Shown here in pieces: positions 24,843 to 32,428 of a DNA stretch of 42,346 nt. The position numbers were made by a program, and so were the translations under genes. Within the stretch, counting starts at the first letter, position 1. The number at the start of each line of letters is the position of its first letter. Source of the stretch: Bacteroidales bacterium (lineage in GTDB: Bacteria > Bacteroidota > Bacteroidia > Bacteroidales > F082); NCBI GenBank assembly GCA_016291135.1, contig JAEFAE010000021.1, positions 1 to 42,346 on the forward strand, in the 5' to 3' direction. The notes under the pieces are model-generated. The model was given only the letters and a program-made list of their open reading frames with translations. It did no database searches and was not told the origin of the DNA.

Positions 24843-27686
24843 ATGAAGCGTATAAAGATCGTATCGGTCGTTTTGTTGTTGGGAATCCTCTTGGCCTCCT
24901 CTATGACGGCGACCGCCCAGGAAGTGCAAGTGAAACGGGCTGAAAAGATCGTCACCGTTGGCAGCAAGCAGTTCTACATGCATCACGTCAAGGCAGGGGA
25001 GACCCTCTATGCCATTGCCAAGGCGTATCATGTCACCGAAGACCAGATCACGGATTGCAACCCGGATCTTAAAAACAACGGACTTCGTGCCGGATCGGTG
25101 TTGGGCATTCCTGCCGTAGTGTTTGACGACGAGCCTGAGCCAGAAGCGCCTAAGCCGGCCGAGACGCCCCATGTTGTCGAAAAGCAGACCTCCCAGGTAG
25201 TCACGGTGGGGGGCAAAAAGTTCTATATGCACCACGTCAAGCAAGGGGAGACGATCTATGGCATCGCCAAGGCTTATGAGGTGACGGAACAGGCTTTGCG
25301 GGATCTGAATCCAGAACTCTCCGAAGGCTTGAAAACCGGCATGGTGATCGGGGTTCCGGTGCTCGCCGGACAACCTAAGGTGGAACCGAAACAGGAGCCT
25401 AAGGTGGAACCGAAACAGGAACCCAAGGTGGAACCGAAGCAGGAACCCAAGGTGGAGCCCAAACAGGAACCGAAGGTGGAACCGAAGCAGGAGCCCAAGG
25501 TGGAACCCAAGCAGGAACCTAAGGTGGAACCCAAGCAGGAACCTAAGGTGGAACCCAAACAGGAGCCCAAGGTGGAACCCAAACAGGAACCCAAGGTTAT
25601 AAAGGAAGAAATCCCTGCCGTGACGCATCGGGATACCGTGGTCGAAATCGGAGGAAAACACTATGTGATGCACTATGTGAATCCCGGTGAAACCGTCTGG
25701 GGATTGACCCAAGCCTACCAAGTGACCGAACAGGAGCTGTTGGCTAAGAATCCTGAGATTGCCGATGGACTGAAGGCTGGCATGGTGATCGGCATCCCCG
25801 TCGTGGAAGCGACACCGAAAGAGGAGCCGAAGGTGACTCCCGCAACGCCCAAGGAAGAACCCAAGGAAGAGCCTAAGGTCACGCCTAAGGAAGAACCCAA
25901 GGTCACGCCCAAGGAAGAACCGCTGGAGGAATCCCAGGAAACGGCCCAAGTGGAACCGAAGAAGGAACCCAAAATCAATAAGACCGAACCCCAAGAAACG
26001 GTAGTTGACCCGCAACCCCAACCGACCTCGACCAATCAGCCTGTCTTTGATCCGGACGACGAATTTGGCGATGGCTTCGTGATCCATACCGTCAAAGAGG
26101 CGCAAAAGACCAAGAACCTGATCAAGCGTTGGGACATCACCGAAGAGGAGTTCCGCAGCGTGAATCCTTCGGTGGGTTCACGAGTGGCCGTGGGCCAGAA
26201 AGTGCTGATCCCCCTCAAAAATGCCCCTGTAGAATCAGCGACCGTGGTCCATTACGAGCCCGAAGAATCCGAAGAGGAAACGCCGTTGGCGACGGTGGAA
26301 GAAGTTGAAGAAGTTGAAGAAGTGGAGCCGGAGGAAGCCGCCTTGCCCTGGGAACGCCTGGTCTATGCCAAGGAAATGCCCTACGACTGCTATGCCTCCA
26401 CCTCCAATGCCGATCGGAGTTACCATGTAGCCCTGCTGGTTCCGCTCTACCTGGGTGAAATCGATAAGATCGACACTTCGAAAGACCGGATCGAGAAGAC
26501 CAAGAAATCGCGTGCGATGAAGTTCCTCCAATTCTACGAGGGATTCATGATGGCAGCCGATTCCATGACCAAAAACCATGGCATGCGGCTCGATCTGACC
26601 GTGATGGATGTGACCGAGAACACGGTCGGTGCCGAACGGGCGGTGGAAAAGCTGCGCGAAGATCCGGTGGATCTGATCATCGGACCGTTCTTCAGCAAGT
26701 CGTTTTCCGTGGTACAATCCTATGCCGCTGACCACGACATTTTCATAGTCAATCCTTTGTCGGAGCGTGACAGCGTGGTGTCCGACGCGCCCAATGTGCT
26801 GAAGCTCAAGCCTGGCACCCAGGCCATGATTGCCCAACTGGCAGACCTGATCCGTATCAAATACCCCAAGTCGAAGGTGACGCTGCTGTCCTCCGGAACC
26901 GTTAAGGATTCGCTGACGGTGGATGCCATCGAACAGGCCTTGAATGCCGTGGTGGAGCCCGAAGTTCGCCTCTCGAACGCGGAGATGCTCGAACTGATCA
27001 CCAAGGAAAGCCAACGCCGCAAGATGGGCAAACGGGTGCTGTCCACCTTGGAAGTGGAAGGACAGATCTTCTCCACCAAGACGCTCAGCGCCCATCCCGA
27101 CGACGAGACGGTCTTCGAGAATGAATTCCATCGGATTTCCTATTCCGACGCCGATCTCAAGGCTTTCAGGGAAGGGCTTTCCGCGGCCCGCGACAATGTG
27201 TTGGTGGCCTATGGAGATAACCTTGTATTTGCTACAAAAGTATTGAATACCATCAACAAATCGGCCAAGAAATATCCCATCACACTGATCGGCTTGCCCG
27301 CTTGGGAGGAGTTTGAGAACCTTTTGGTTCCCAACTTGTTGAATATGAATGCCATCTATTTCGACGATCATTTTGTCGATTTCAACGACTCCATCGTGCT
27401 CCAATTTGTGGACGACTTCCGGTACAAGTACAGCAGCGAGCCCAATGAGTACGCTTTTGAGGGATTCGATGTGGGATGGTACTTCTTGAATGCGCTGATG
27501 CAGTACGGGAGCAACTCGGTGGACTGCCTGCCGTATTATCACCTGCCCCTGCTTTCCACGCGGTATTACTTCAACAAGAGTCGTCGTGGCGATGGCTTGG
27601 AGAACCGTTATTGGAACATGTATCAATATGACAACCATGCCGTGGAACTGAAGCCGGTGCTGATCTATGAGGACGAGGAGGAGTGA
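24843..27686 (+). CDS. Secreted LysM-repeat protein with C-terminal PBP1-type domain
   Basis: 947 residues. Signal peptide at about 1-25 (ending TATAQ). Four LysM-like modules: about 45-90 (HHVKAGETLYAIAKAYHVTEDQI), 128-175, 273-322 and a more degenerate one at 414-462. Between modules 2 and 3 lie nine KVEPKQEP octapeptides (179-250); after module 3 comes an EEPKVTPK-rich linker. From about 525 to 940 is a periplasmic-binding-protein type 1 fold (YHVALLVPLYLGE; DLIIGPFFSKSFSVVQSYAADHDIFIVNPLSERDS). LysM binds peptidoglycan; the PBP1-like part resembles receptor ligand-binding regions (as in LpoA-type or ABC substrate-binding proteins), so a wall-tethered sensor or synthase regulator is possible but unproven. 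The lipoprotein gene follows after 1 bp. Confidence 0.88.
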   Translation: MKRIKIVSVVLLLGILLASSMTATAQEVQVKRAEKIVTVGSKQFYMHHVKAGETLYAIAKAYHVTEDQITDCNPDLKNNGLRAGSVLGIPAVVFDDEPEPEAPKPAETPHVVEKQTSQVVTVGGKKFYMHHVKQGETIYGIAKAYEVTEQALRDLNPELSEGLKTGMVIGVPVLAGQPKVEPKQEPKVEPKQEPKVEPKQEPKVEPKQEPKVEPKQEPKVEPKQEPKVEPKQEPKVEPKQEPKVEPKQEPKVIKEEIPAVTHRDTVVEIGGKHYVMHYVNPGETVWGLTQAYQVTEQELLAKNPEIADGLKAGMVIGIPVVEATPKEEPKVTPATPKEEPKEEPKVTPKEEPKVTPKEEPLEESQETAQVEPKKEPKINKTEPQETVVDPQPQPTSTNQPVFDPDDEFGDGFVIHTVKEAQKTKNLIKRWDITEEEFRSVNPSVGSRVAVGQKVLIPLKNAPVESATVVHYEPEESEEETPLATVEEVEEVEEVEPEEAALPWERLVYAKEMPYDCYASTSNADRSYHVALLVPLYLGEIDKIDTSKDRIEKTKKSRAMKFLQFYEGFMMAADSMTKNHGMRLDLTVMDVTENTVGAERAVEKLREDPVDLIIGPFFSKSFSVVQSYAADHDIFIVNPLSERDSVVSDAPNVLKLKPGTQAMIAQLADLIRIKYPKSKVTLLSSGTVKDSLTVDAIEQALNAVVEPEVRLSNAEMLELITKESQRRKMGKRVLSTLEVEGQIFSTKTLSAHPDDETVFENEFHRISYSDADLKAFREGLSAARDNVLVAYGDNLVFATKVLNTINKSAKKYPITLIGLPAWEEFENLLVPNLLNMNAIYFDDHFVDFNDSIVLQFVDDFRYKYSSEPNEYAFEGFDVGWYFLNALMQYGSNSVDCLPYYHLPLLSTRYYFNKSRRGDGLENRYWNMYQYDNHAVELKPVLIYEDEEE
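25377..25592 (+). repeat. Nine tandem 24-bp repeats encoding KVEPKQEP
   Basis: Nine in-frame 24-bp units with small synonymous changes (AAG GTG GAA/GAG CCN AAA/AAG CAG GAA/GAG CCN). Exact period and near-identity point to expansion by slippage or recombination; the copy number probably varies among strains. Confidence 0.95.
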
Positions 27687-27687
27687 G

Positions 27688-28353
27688 ATGAAGCGTGGTT
27701 TGACAGTGGCGCTGGCCCTGATGCTGATCGGGTCGTTTGCCTGTGACAGTTCGGTCAAGAAAACCTATTGGGAAAACGGCGCGCTGAAGTCGGAGCTCCG
27801 TTACGATGGCGAAAAGCTTGACGGATTGTGCGTGTGGTATTTCCCCAATGGGAAGCCGCAGATGGAAGTGAACTACACCGACAACAAGATGAACGGGTTG
27901 TTGCGACGCTGGCACGAGAACGGCTTTCTCATGGAGGAGTGCTGGTACAAGGACGGTGTGCAAGACAGCCTGAGCCGAACCTATTCCTTGAATGGCAGCC
28001 TGGCATCAGAGTCGTATTATGCCGACGGCAAGCTGAACGGGGATTTCAAGCGTTGGTACGAGAATGGCCAGGTGTTTCAGGAAGGGCAGTATGTGGACGA
28101 CCTGATGGACGGCTCCTGGCTTATCTTCTATCCCGAAGGGAACCTGGCGGCCCAAGCGAGGTTCGATCGGGGTTGCGGAACCCAGGTCAGCTATGAACGC
28201 TCGGGTTACAAGTGCTTGGTTACCAATTATGTGGATAATGTAAAACACGGAAAGGAAGTGTACTACAATCCCGATGGCAGCGTTACCCGGGTGGCCTACT
28301 ACGAATACGGCGACTGGATCCGTGACGGGGAATTGGATGAGGCAGAAAATTAA
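27688..28353 (+). CDS. YwqK-type MORN-repeat lipoprotein
   Basis: 221 residues from ATG 27688, one base after the preceding stop; an in-frame ATG at 27667 would overlap the LysM gene and spoil the signal peptide. Lipobox GSFAC (Cys at about 19). The mature part is a run of about seven MORN_2/YwqK-like repeats, for example YWENGALKSELRYDGEKLDGLCVWYFPNGKP and YYADGKLNGDFKRWYENGQVFQEGQY. Such repeats form extended beta-hairpin solenoids; despite the 'YwqK antitoxin' label, most members have no proven antitoxin role and no toxin gene is nearby. Likely an envelope protein co-transcribed with the LysM protein. Confidence 0.87.
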   Translation: MKRGLTVALALMLIGSFACDSSVKKTYWENGALKSELRYDGEKLDGLCVWYFPNGKPQMEVNYTDNKMNGLLRRWHENGFLMEECWYKDGVQDSLSRTYSLNGSLASESYYADGKLNGDFKRWYENGQVFQEGQYVDDLMDGSWLIFYPEGNLAAQARFDRGCGTQVSYERSGYKCLVTNYVDNVKHGKEVYYNPDGSVTRVAYYEYGDWIRDGELDEAEN

Positions 28354-28389
28354 TTCTTTCTTTCGCTTCGTTTTTACGATTTAATGTAT

Positions 28390-28397
28390 TACTTTTG
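28390..28397 (+). promoter_or_regulatory. -7 element of gdhA
   Basis: TACTTTTG, 63 bp before the gdhA ATG. The leader (about 28405-28460) is AT-rich with no obvious hairpin. Confidence 0.6.
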
Positions 28398-28460
28398 CAC
28401 CGCAGAAACGGTAATTAATACGTTAATTTTCTAAAACCTTTTAATAATCAAATAATTGCA

Positions 28461-29804
28461 ATGAAAGTAAATGAAATCATGACCGCTCTGGAGGCCAAAC
28501 ATCCAGGCGAAAAAGAGTATTTACAGGCAGTACGCGAAGTGCTCGAATCCATTGAAGAAGTGTACAACCAACACCCCGAATTTGAAGCTGCGAAGATCGT
28601 TGAACGTCTCGTTGAACCCGATCGTATCTTCACGTTCCGTGTGACTTGGGTTGACGACAAAGGCCAGGTCCAGGTGAACCTCGGTTACCGCGTCCAGTAC
28701 AACGCCGCTCTCGGCGCTTACAAAGGCGGTCTCCGTTTCCACCCGGCTGTCAACGTCTCTATGCTGAAGTTCTTGGGCTTCGAGCAGATCTTCAAGAACT
28801 CCCTGACCAACCTGCCTCTCGGCGGTGGTAAGGGTGGTGCCGACTTCGACCCGACGGGCAAGTCCGACGCTGAGATCATGCGTTTCTGCCAGGCTTTCAT
28901 GTATGAACTTTGGAGAAACATCGGTGCCGACCAAGACTCACCTGCCGGTGACGTCGGCGTTGGCGGCCGTGAGATCGGTTACCTCTATGGCGCTTACAAG
29001 AAGCTCGCCCGTGAACACAGCACTGGCGCTCTGACTGGTAAGAGCTATGGCTGGGGTGGTTCTCTGATCCGTCCCGAGGCTACCGGTTTCGGTGCTATGT
29101 ACTATGTCGACCGTATGGTCCACCAGAAGGGTGAAACCATGCAGGGCAAGAAAGTCGCTCTCTCCGGCTTCGGCAACGTGGCTTGGGGTGCTGCCACCAA
29201 GGCTACCGAACTCGGTGCCAAGGTCGTGGCTCTGTCAGGCCCGGACGGCGTCTGCGAACTGCCCAACGGTATCGACAAGGAAATGATCGACTATATGCTG
29301 GTGATGCGCGACTCACGTCGTAACAAGGTCCAGGATATGGCTGACAAGTTCCCCGGCAAGGCCATTTTCACTCCCGGCAAGAAGGCTTGGGTTGTGAAGT
29401 GCGACATTGCTTGCCCCTGCGCTTTCCAGAATGAAATGGCTGAAGAAGATGCCAAGATGTTGATCGCCAATGGCGTTCAGTATGTGGCTGAAGTCTCCAA
29501 CATGGGTTGCCAACCCGGTGCTATCGAAGCCATCCAGAAGGCTGGTATTCCGTTCGCTCCCGGTAAGGCCGTCAACGCTGGTGGCGTGGCTACTTCGGGC
29601 CTCGAAATCTGCCAGAACGCCGGTCACATCAACTGGACTGCTCCTGAAGTCGATCAGAAGCTCCACAAGATCATGAACGACATTTATGACATGTGCGTCG
29701 AATACGGCAAACAAGCTGATGGTACCATCAACTACGTGAAGGGTGCCAACATCGCCGGCTTCATGCGCGTTGCCAAAGCCATGCTCGCTCAAGGCATCAT
29801 CTAA
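28461..29804 (+). CDS. gdhA: NADP-type glutamate dehydrogenase
   Basis: Hexameric enzyme interconverting 2-oxoglutarate plus ammonia and glutamate; the main ammonia-assimilation route in many gut Bacteroidota. 447 residues, normal length. The substrate domain has YKGGLRFHP and the catalytic Lys124 in PLGGGKGGADFDP, then GVGGREIGYLYGAYKKL. The dinucleotide domain carries VALSGFGNVAWGAATKATELGAKVVALS. The length and the GKSYGWGGSLIRPEATGFG block fit the NADP-linked class I type; cofactor is inferred. Codon choice is strongly biased (ggt, gct, cgt, gtc), unlike its neighbours, as expected for a very highly expressed gene. It has its own promoter and a hairpin terminator. Confidence 0.97.
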   Translation: MKVNEIMTALEAKHPGEKEYLQAVREVLESIEEVYNQHPEFEAAKIVERLVEPDRIFTFRVTWVDDKGQVQVNLGYRVQYNAALGAYKGGLRFHPAVNVSMLKFLGFEQIFKNSLTNLPLGGGKGGADFDPTGKSDAEIMRFCQAFMYELWRNIGADQDSPAGDVGVGGREIGYLYGAYKKLAREHSTGALTGKSYGWGGSLIRPEATGFGAMYYVDRMVHQKGETMQGKKVALSGFGNVAWGAATKATELGAKVVALSGPDGVCELPNGIDKEMIDYMLVMRDSRRNKVQDMADKFPGKAIFTPGKKAWVVKCDIACPCAFQNEMAEEDAKMLIANGVQYVAEVSNMGCQPGAIEAIQKAGIPFAPGKAVNAGGVATSGLEICQNAGHINWTAPEVDQKLHKIMNDIYDMCVEYGKQADGTINYVKGANIAGFMRVAKAMLAQGII

Positions 29805-29825
29805 ACCAAAGTTCAAAGGTTTTTT

Positions 29826-29858
29826 GCAAAGGCGGCTTTCGGGCCGCCTTTGCTATTC
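29826..29858 (+). terminator. Terminator of gdhA
   Basis: GCAAAGGCGGC (29826-29836) pairs perfectly with GCCGCCTTTGC (29843-29853), loop TTTCGG. The following TATTCTT is only moderately T-rich. Confidence 0.8.
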
Positions 29859-29886
29859 TTACTTCATTCGCTAAAACAGGCATTCT

Positions 29887-30372
29887 TTGAAAACAACCAC
29901 CCTGTGCTATCTGGAACGTGGTTCCCGCTACCTGATGCTGCACCGCACCAAGAAGGAGAACGACCTCAACCACGACAAGTGGCTGGGCGTCGGCGGCAAA
30001 TTTGAGGAAGGGGAGAGCCCCGAAGACTGCATGCTTCGCGAAGTGCGCGAGGAGACGGGCTATACCGTCACGGCATGGCGTTATTGCGGCATCGTCACCT
30101 TCATCTCCGATCTGTGGGAGTCGGAACACATGCATCTTTTTGTCTGCACCGATTGGACCGGCGAGGAGATCGTATGCGACGAGGGTGACCTCGAGTGGAT
30201 TGAGAAACAACGCCTGCTCGAGTTGACGATGTGGGAAGGCGACAAGCTGTTCCTGAAACTGATTGAGGAACGGGTCCCGTTCTTCTCCTTGAAACTCACC
30301 TATCAAGGCGACGACCTCCAGGAAGCCGTGCTGAACGGCCATGCTATGAATCTTGATTTTTTAAATCTTTGA
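29887..30372 (+). CDS. Nudix hydrolase, MutT/8-oxo-dGTPase-like (TTG start)
   Basis: 161 residues. The Nudix box is complete: GGKFEEGESPEDCMLREVREETGY (G-x5-E-x7-REVREETG). The N-terminus KTTTLCYLERGSRYLMLHR resembles oxidised-nucleotide diphosphatases (MTH1/MutT group); substrate is an inference. Start: in-frame TAA at 29872 lies just upstream with no ATG between, and the first ATG (residue 17) would remove the first beta strand, so TTG at 29887 is the only sensible start. Its C-terminus (AMNLDFLNL) is encoded by the AT-rich octamer array that continues across the junction into the next gene. It is probably co-transcribed with the BatA-like gene 11 bp downstream. Confidence 0.88.
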   Translation: MKTTTLCYLERGSRYLMLHRTKKENDLNHDKWLGVGGKFEEGESPEDCMLREVREETGYTVTAWRYCGIVTFISDLWESEHMHLFVCTDWTGEEIVCDEGDLEWIEKQRLLELTMWEGDKLFLKLIEERVPFFSLKLTYQGDDLQEAVLNGHAMNLDFLNL

Positions 30373-30391
30373 ATCGTTAAATCTTGAAATT
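30360..30391. repeat. Degenerate octamer array (TTTRAATC type), nudix-BatA junction
   Basis: TTTAAATC-TTTGAATC-GTTAAATC-TTGAAATT in exact 8-bp phase. It includes the Nudix stop codon (30370-30372) and the TTG start codon of the next gene (30384); a further TATGAATC lies at 30345-30352. Confidence 0.6.
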
Positions 30392-32366
30392 CCTCTATCC
30401 ATCGATGCTTTGGGCCTTGACCGCACTGGCCATTCCGATTGCGGTACACCTGTTCCACTTCAGGCGGCACCAGCAGGTGTGGTTCAGCAATACCGCCCTG
30501 TTGAAGACGATCCGGCAGGAAAACGCGCGTACCCGGCGGCTGAAGCATCTGGTGGCCCTGGCGTTGCGTTGTCTTTTCGTCGCCGCCTTGGTATTGGCGT
30601 TCGCCTTTCCGTACCGGCCAGATGCCGCGGCGGAAATCGATACCGAGGAAGGGGTGGTGGCCGTGTATATCGACAACTCCATGAGCATGAAGGCCCAGTC
30701 GCAGAAGACGACCTTGTTGGAAGATGCCAGGGTGTCGGCCCAACATCTGGTGTCGAAATTGCCTCCCAACACCCGATACCTGCTGCTGACCAACCGCTTC
30801 GAGATTCAGAACGAATATCCCATGAATCAGGAGGAAATGCTCCGACAGCTTGACCGGATGGACCCGGATGGCCGACCCGTGAAGATGAACGAGGTGCTCG
30901 ACCGTTTGCAGATGCTTCAGAAACGGCATGGCTTTGGACAGGCCACCCTGTTTGCCTTTTCGGATTTCCAACAGAACATGATGGAGCTTGACGGCGTACA
31001 GCCTGACACCAGCTTGCAGTTGGTGGTGGTGCCGTTGCGGGCCGCGGTGGATGCCAACCTCTCCGTCGACACCGTATGGCTCGAATCTCCTGTGATTCAG
31101 GTGGGTTTGGCCAATGAGCTTCATGTCAAGGTAACCAACCATGGAGGGAAAGCGATTCAAGGGCAACCGCTCAACCTGACGATGAACGGTCGGGTGTGCG
31201 CCTCCGCCACCGTCGACCTGGACGCCGGTGCGTCGGCGGAGCAGACCATGCAGTTCCTGCTTAAGGAGCCTGGAAGCAGCCTGTGTGCCGTCTCCCTGGT
31301 GGACTACCCGATCACTTTCGACAACGACTACCGGTTTGTGGTAGCGCCCCGTGCCACCCTGCAGGTGGTGGAGGTGGGCCGACAACGTGACCGCACGCCT
31401 CTTGCCATGGTTTTCGATGAAGATCCCCAATACCAATACCTGTGCATGGATCCTGCGCGGATGGATCTCAGTGCCTTGGCCAATGCCCAGTTGATTGTGG
31501 TGGATGCTTGTTCCGACCTCAACGAGACGATGCGGCAGGTCTTGCTTGAACATGCCGCCGAGGGAGCCAGTGTGGCCTTTTTCCATGACGACGGAAGGAG
31601 CGTGGACACCAATGCGGTTTCGGTGGACCAGCTGGCCGTGCGCCATGCTTTTTTCAACGACCTTATCCTCGACATGCCCCAGCATGCCGACCTGCCCAAG
31701 GTGAAACGCCATGTGCGTTTGACACCCGGGACGGGAACGACCGTGTTGGCCCGTCTTGAGAATGGAGACCCCTTCCTGACAGAGCAGACCGTTGGACGTG
31801 GCCGTGTGTACGAGGTGGCTACGTTGCTGGATCCCGCATGGAGTAGCCTGTCGGACAATGCGCTCTTTGTGCCCATGATGCTGAAGATGGCCTTGCTGGG
31901 TGGCGGCATAGGGAAGCTGTCCTATACCTTGGGACTGGACCAAACCCTGCTTTTCGGCGATTTGGAAGGGACGGGGAACAAGGTGGTCAAGGTACTTTCC
32001 GAAGACGGCTCCTTTGAGACCATGCCGGCCCATGAGGTCAGGAACAACCGCCTTTGCGTGTTTTTCCAGGATGCCTTGCCCGAAGCCGGCTATTACGACC
32101 TTATGGTGAACGACTCGCTCTGTCACCGGTTGGCGTGGAACGACAGCCGTAAGGAGTCGGAGCTGAGCTTCACGGAAGGGAAGGCCTTGGAGCAGGCCTT
32201 TGAGGCGGCCGGATTGCCGGTGAAGGCCGTCTTGGAACCGGAGGCCTTCGACCAGCACGACCTGGTGGAGGCGATGGCCCGCAAGTCGTCCTCGTGGCGA
32301 TGGTTTGTCCTGCTCGCGCTGTTGGCGCTCGCAGGCGAGGTGGCGGTGCTTCGGTTTTGGAAATAG
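30384..32366 (+). CDS. BatA/VWA-domain membrane protein (TTG start)
   Basis: 660 residues. N-terminal BatA double-transmembrane module: MKFLYPSMLWALTALAIPIAVHLFHFRRHQQVWFSNTALL, then a second helix at about 57-73. A von Willebrand A-like domain follows (about 88-215) with MIDAS-type DNSMSM. The middle (220-480) is beta-rich with Ig-like and glutamine-amidotransferase-like character; one C-terminal transmembrane helix (about 637-653). In-frame TAA at 30378 leaves no ATG, so TTG at 30384 is the start and gives the expected MKFLYPS. Family members in Bacteroidota are linked to the Bat stress/aerotolerance complex, but no MoxR ATPase or other bat gene is near, so the role is open. Confidence 0.88.
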   Translation: MKFLYPSMLWALTALAIPIAVHLFHFRRHQQVWFSNTALLKTIRQENARTRRLKHLVALALRCLFVAALVLAFAFPYRPDAAAEIDTEEGVVAVYIDNSMSMKAQSQKTTLLEDARVSAQHLVSKLPPNTRYLLLTNRFEIQNEYPMNQEEMLRQLDRMDPDGRPVKMNEVLDRLQMLQKRHGFGQATLFAFSDFQQNMMELDGVQPDTSLQLVVVPLRAAVDANLSVDTVWLESPVIQVGLANELHVKVTNHGGKAIQGQPLNLTMNGRVCASATVDLDAGASAEQTMQFLLKEPGSSLCAVSLVDYPITFDNDYRFVVAPRATLQVVEVGRQRDRTPLAMVFDEDPQYQYLCMDPARMDLSALANAQLIVVDACSDLNETMRQVLLEHAAEGASVAFFHDDGRSVDTNAVSVDQLAVRHAFFNDLILDMPQHADLPKVKRHVRLTPGTGTTVLARLENGDPFLTEQTVGRGRVYEVATLLDPAWSSLSDNALFVPMMLKMALLGGGIGKLSYTLGLDQTLLFGDLEGTGNKVVKVLSEDGSFETMPAHEVRNNRLCVFFQDALPEAGYYDLMVNDSLCHRLAWNDSRKESELSFTEGKALEQAFEAAGLPVKAVLEPEAFDQHDLVEAMARKSSSWRWFVLLALLALAGEVAVLRFWK

Positions 32367-32378
32367 GCGTTTTTTTCC

Positions 32379-32409
32379 TTTGACAAAACGGAAAAAAGAC
32401 GTATCTTTG
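32379..32409 (+). promoter_or_regulatory. Bacteroidetes-type promoter of parC
   Basis: TTTG (32379-32382), 19-bp spacer, TATCTTTG (32402-32409): both elements exact. The ATG follows 19 bp later. Confidence 0.8.
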
Positions 32410-32428
32410 CCCATTTCAAAGCGGTTTT

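Noticed and set aside
25377..25592. Tandem repeats considered as a CRISPR array
   Set aside because: Units are contiguous, in frame, with no unique spacers; they are coding repeats.
25274..25594. Antisense frame with GSCLGSTL repeats
   Set aside because: It is simply the reverse complement of the 24-bp repeats encoding KVEPKQEP in the LysM gene.
27688..28353. MORN/YwqK gene as the antitoxin of a toxin-antitoxin pair
   Set aside because: No small toxin-like gene is adjacent; the partner is a large LysM protein, and the lipobox points to the envelope.
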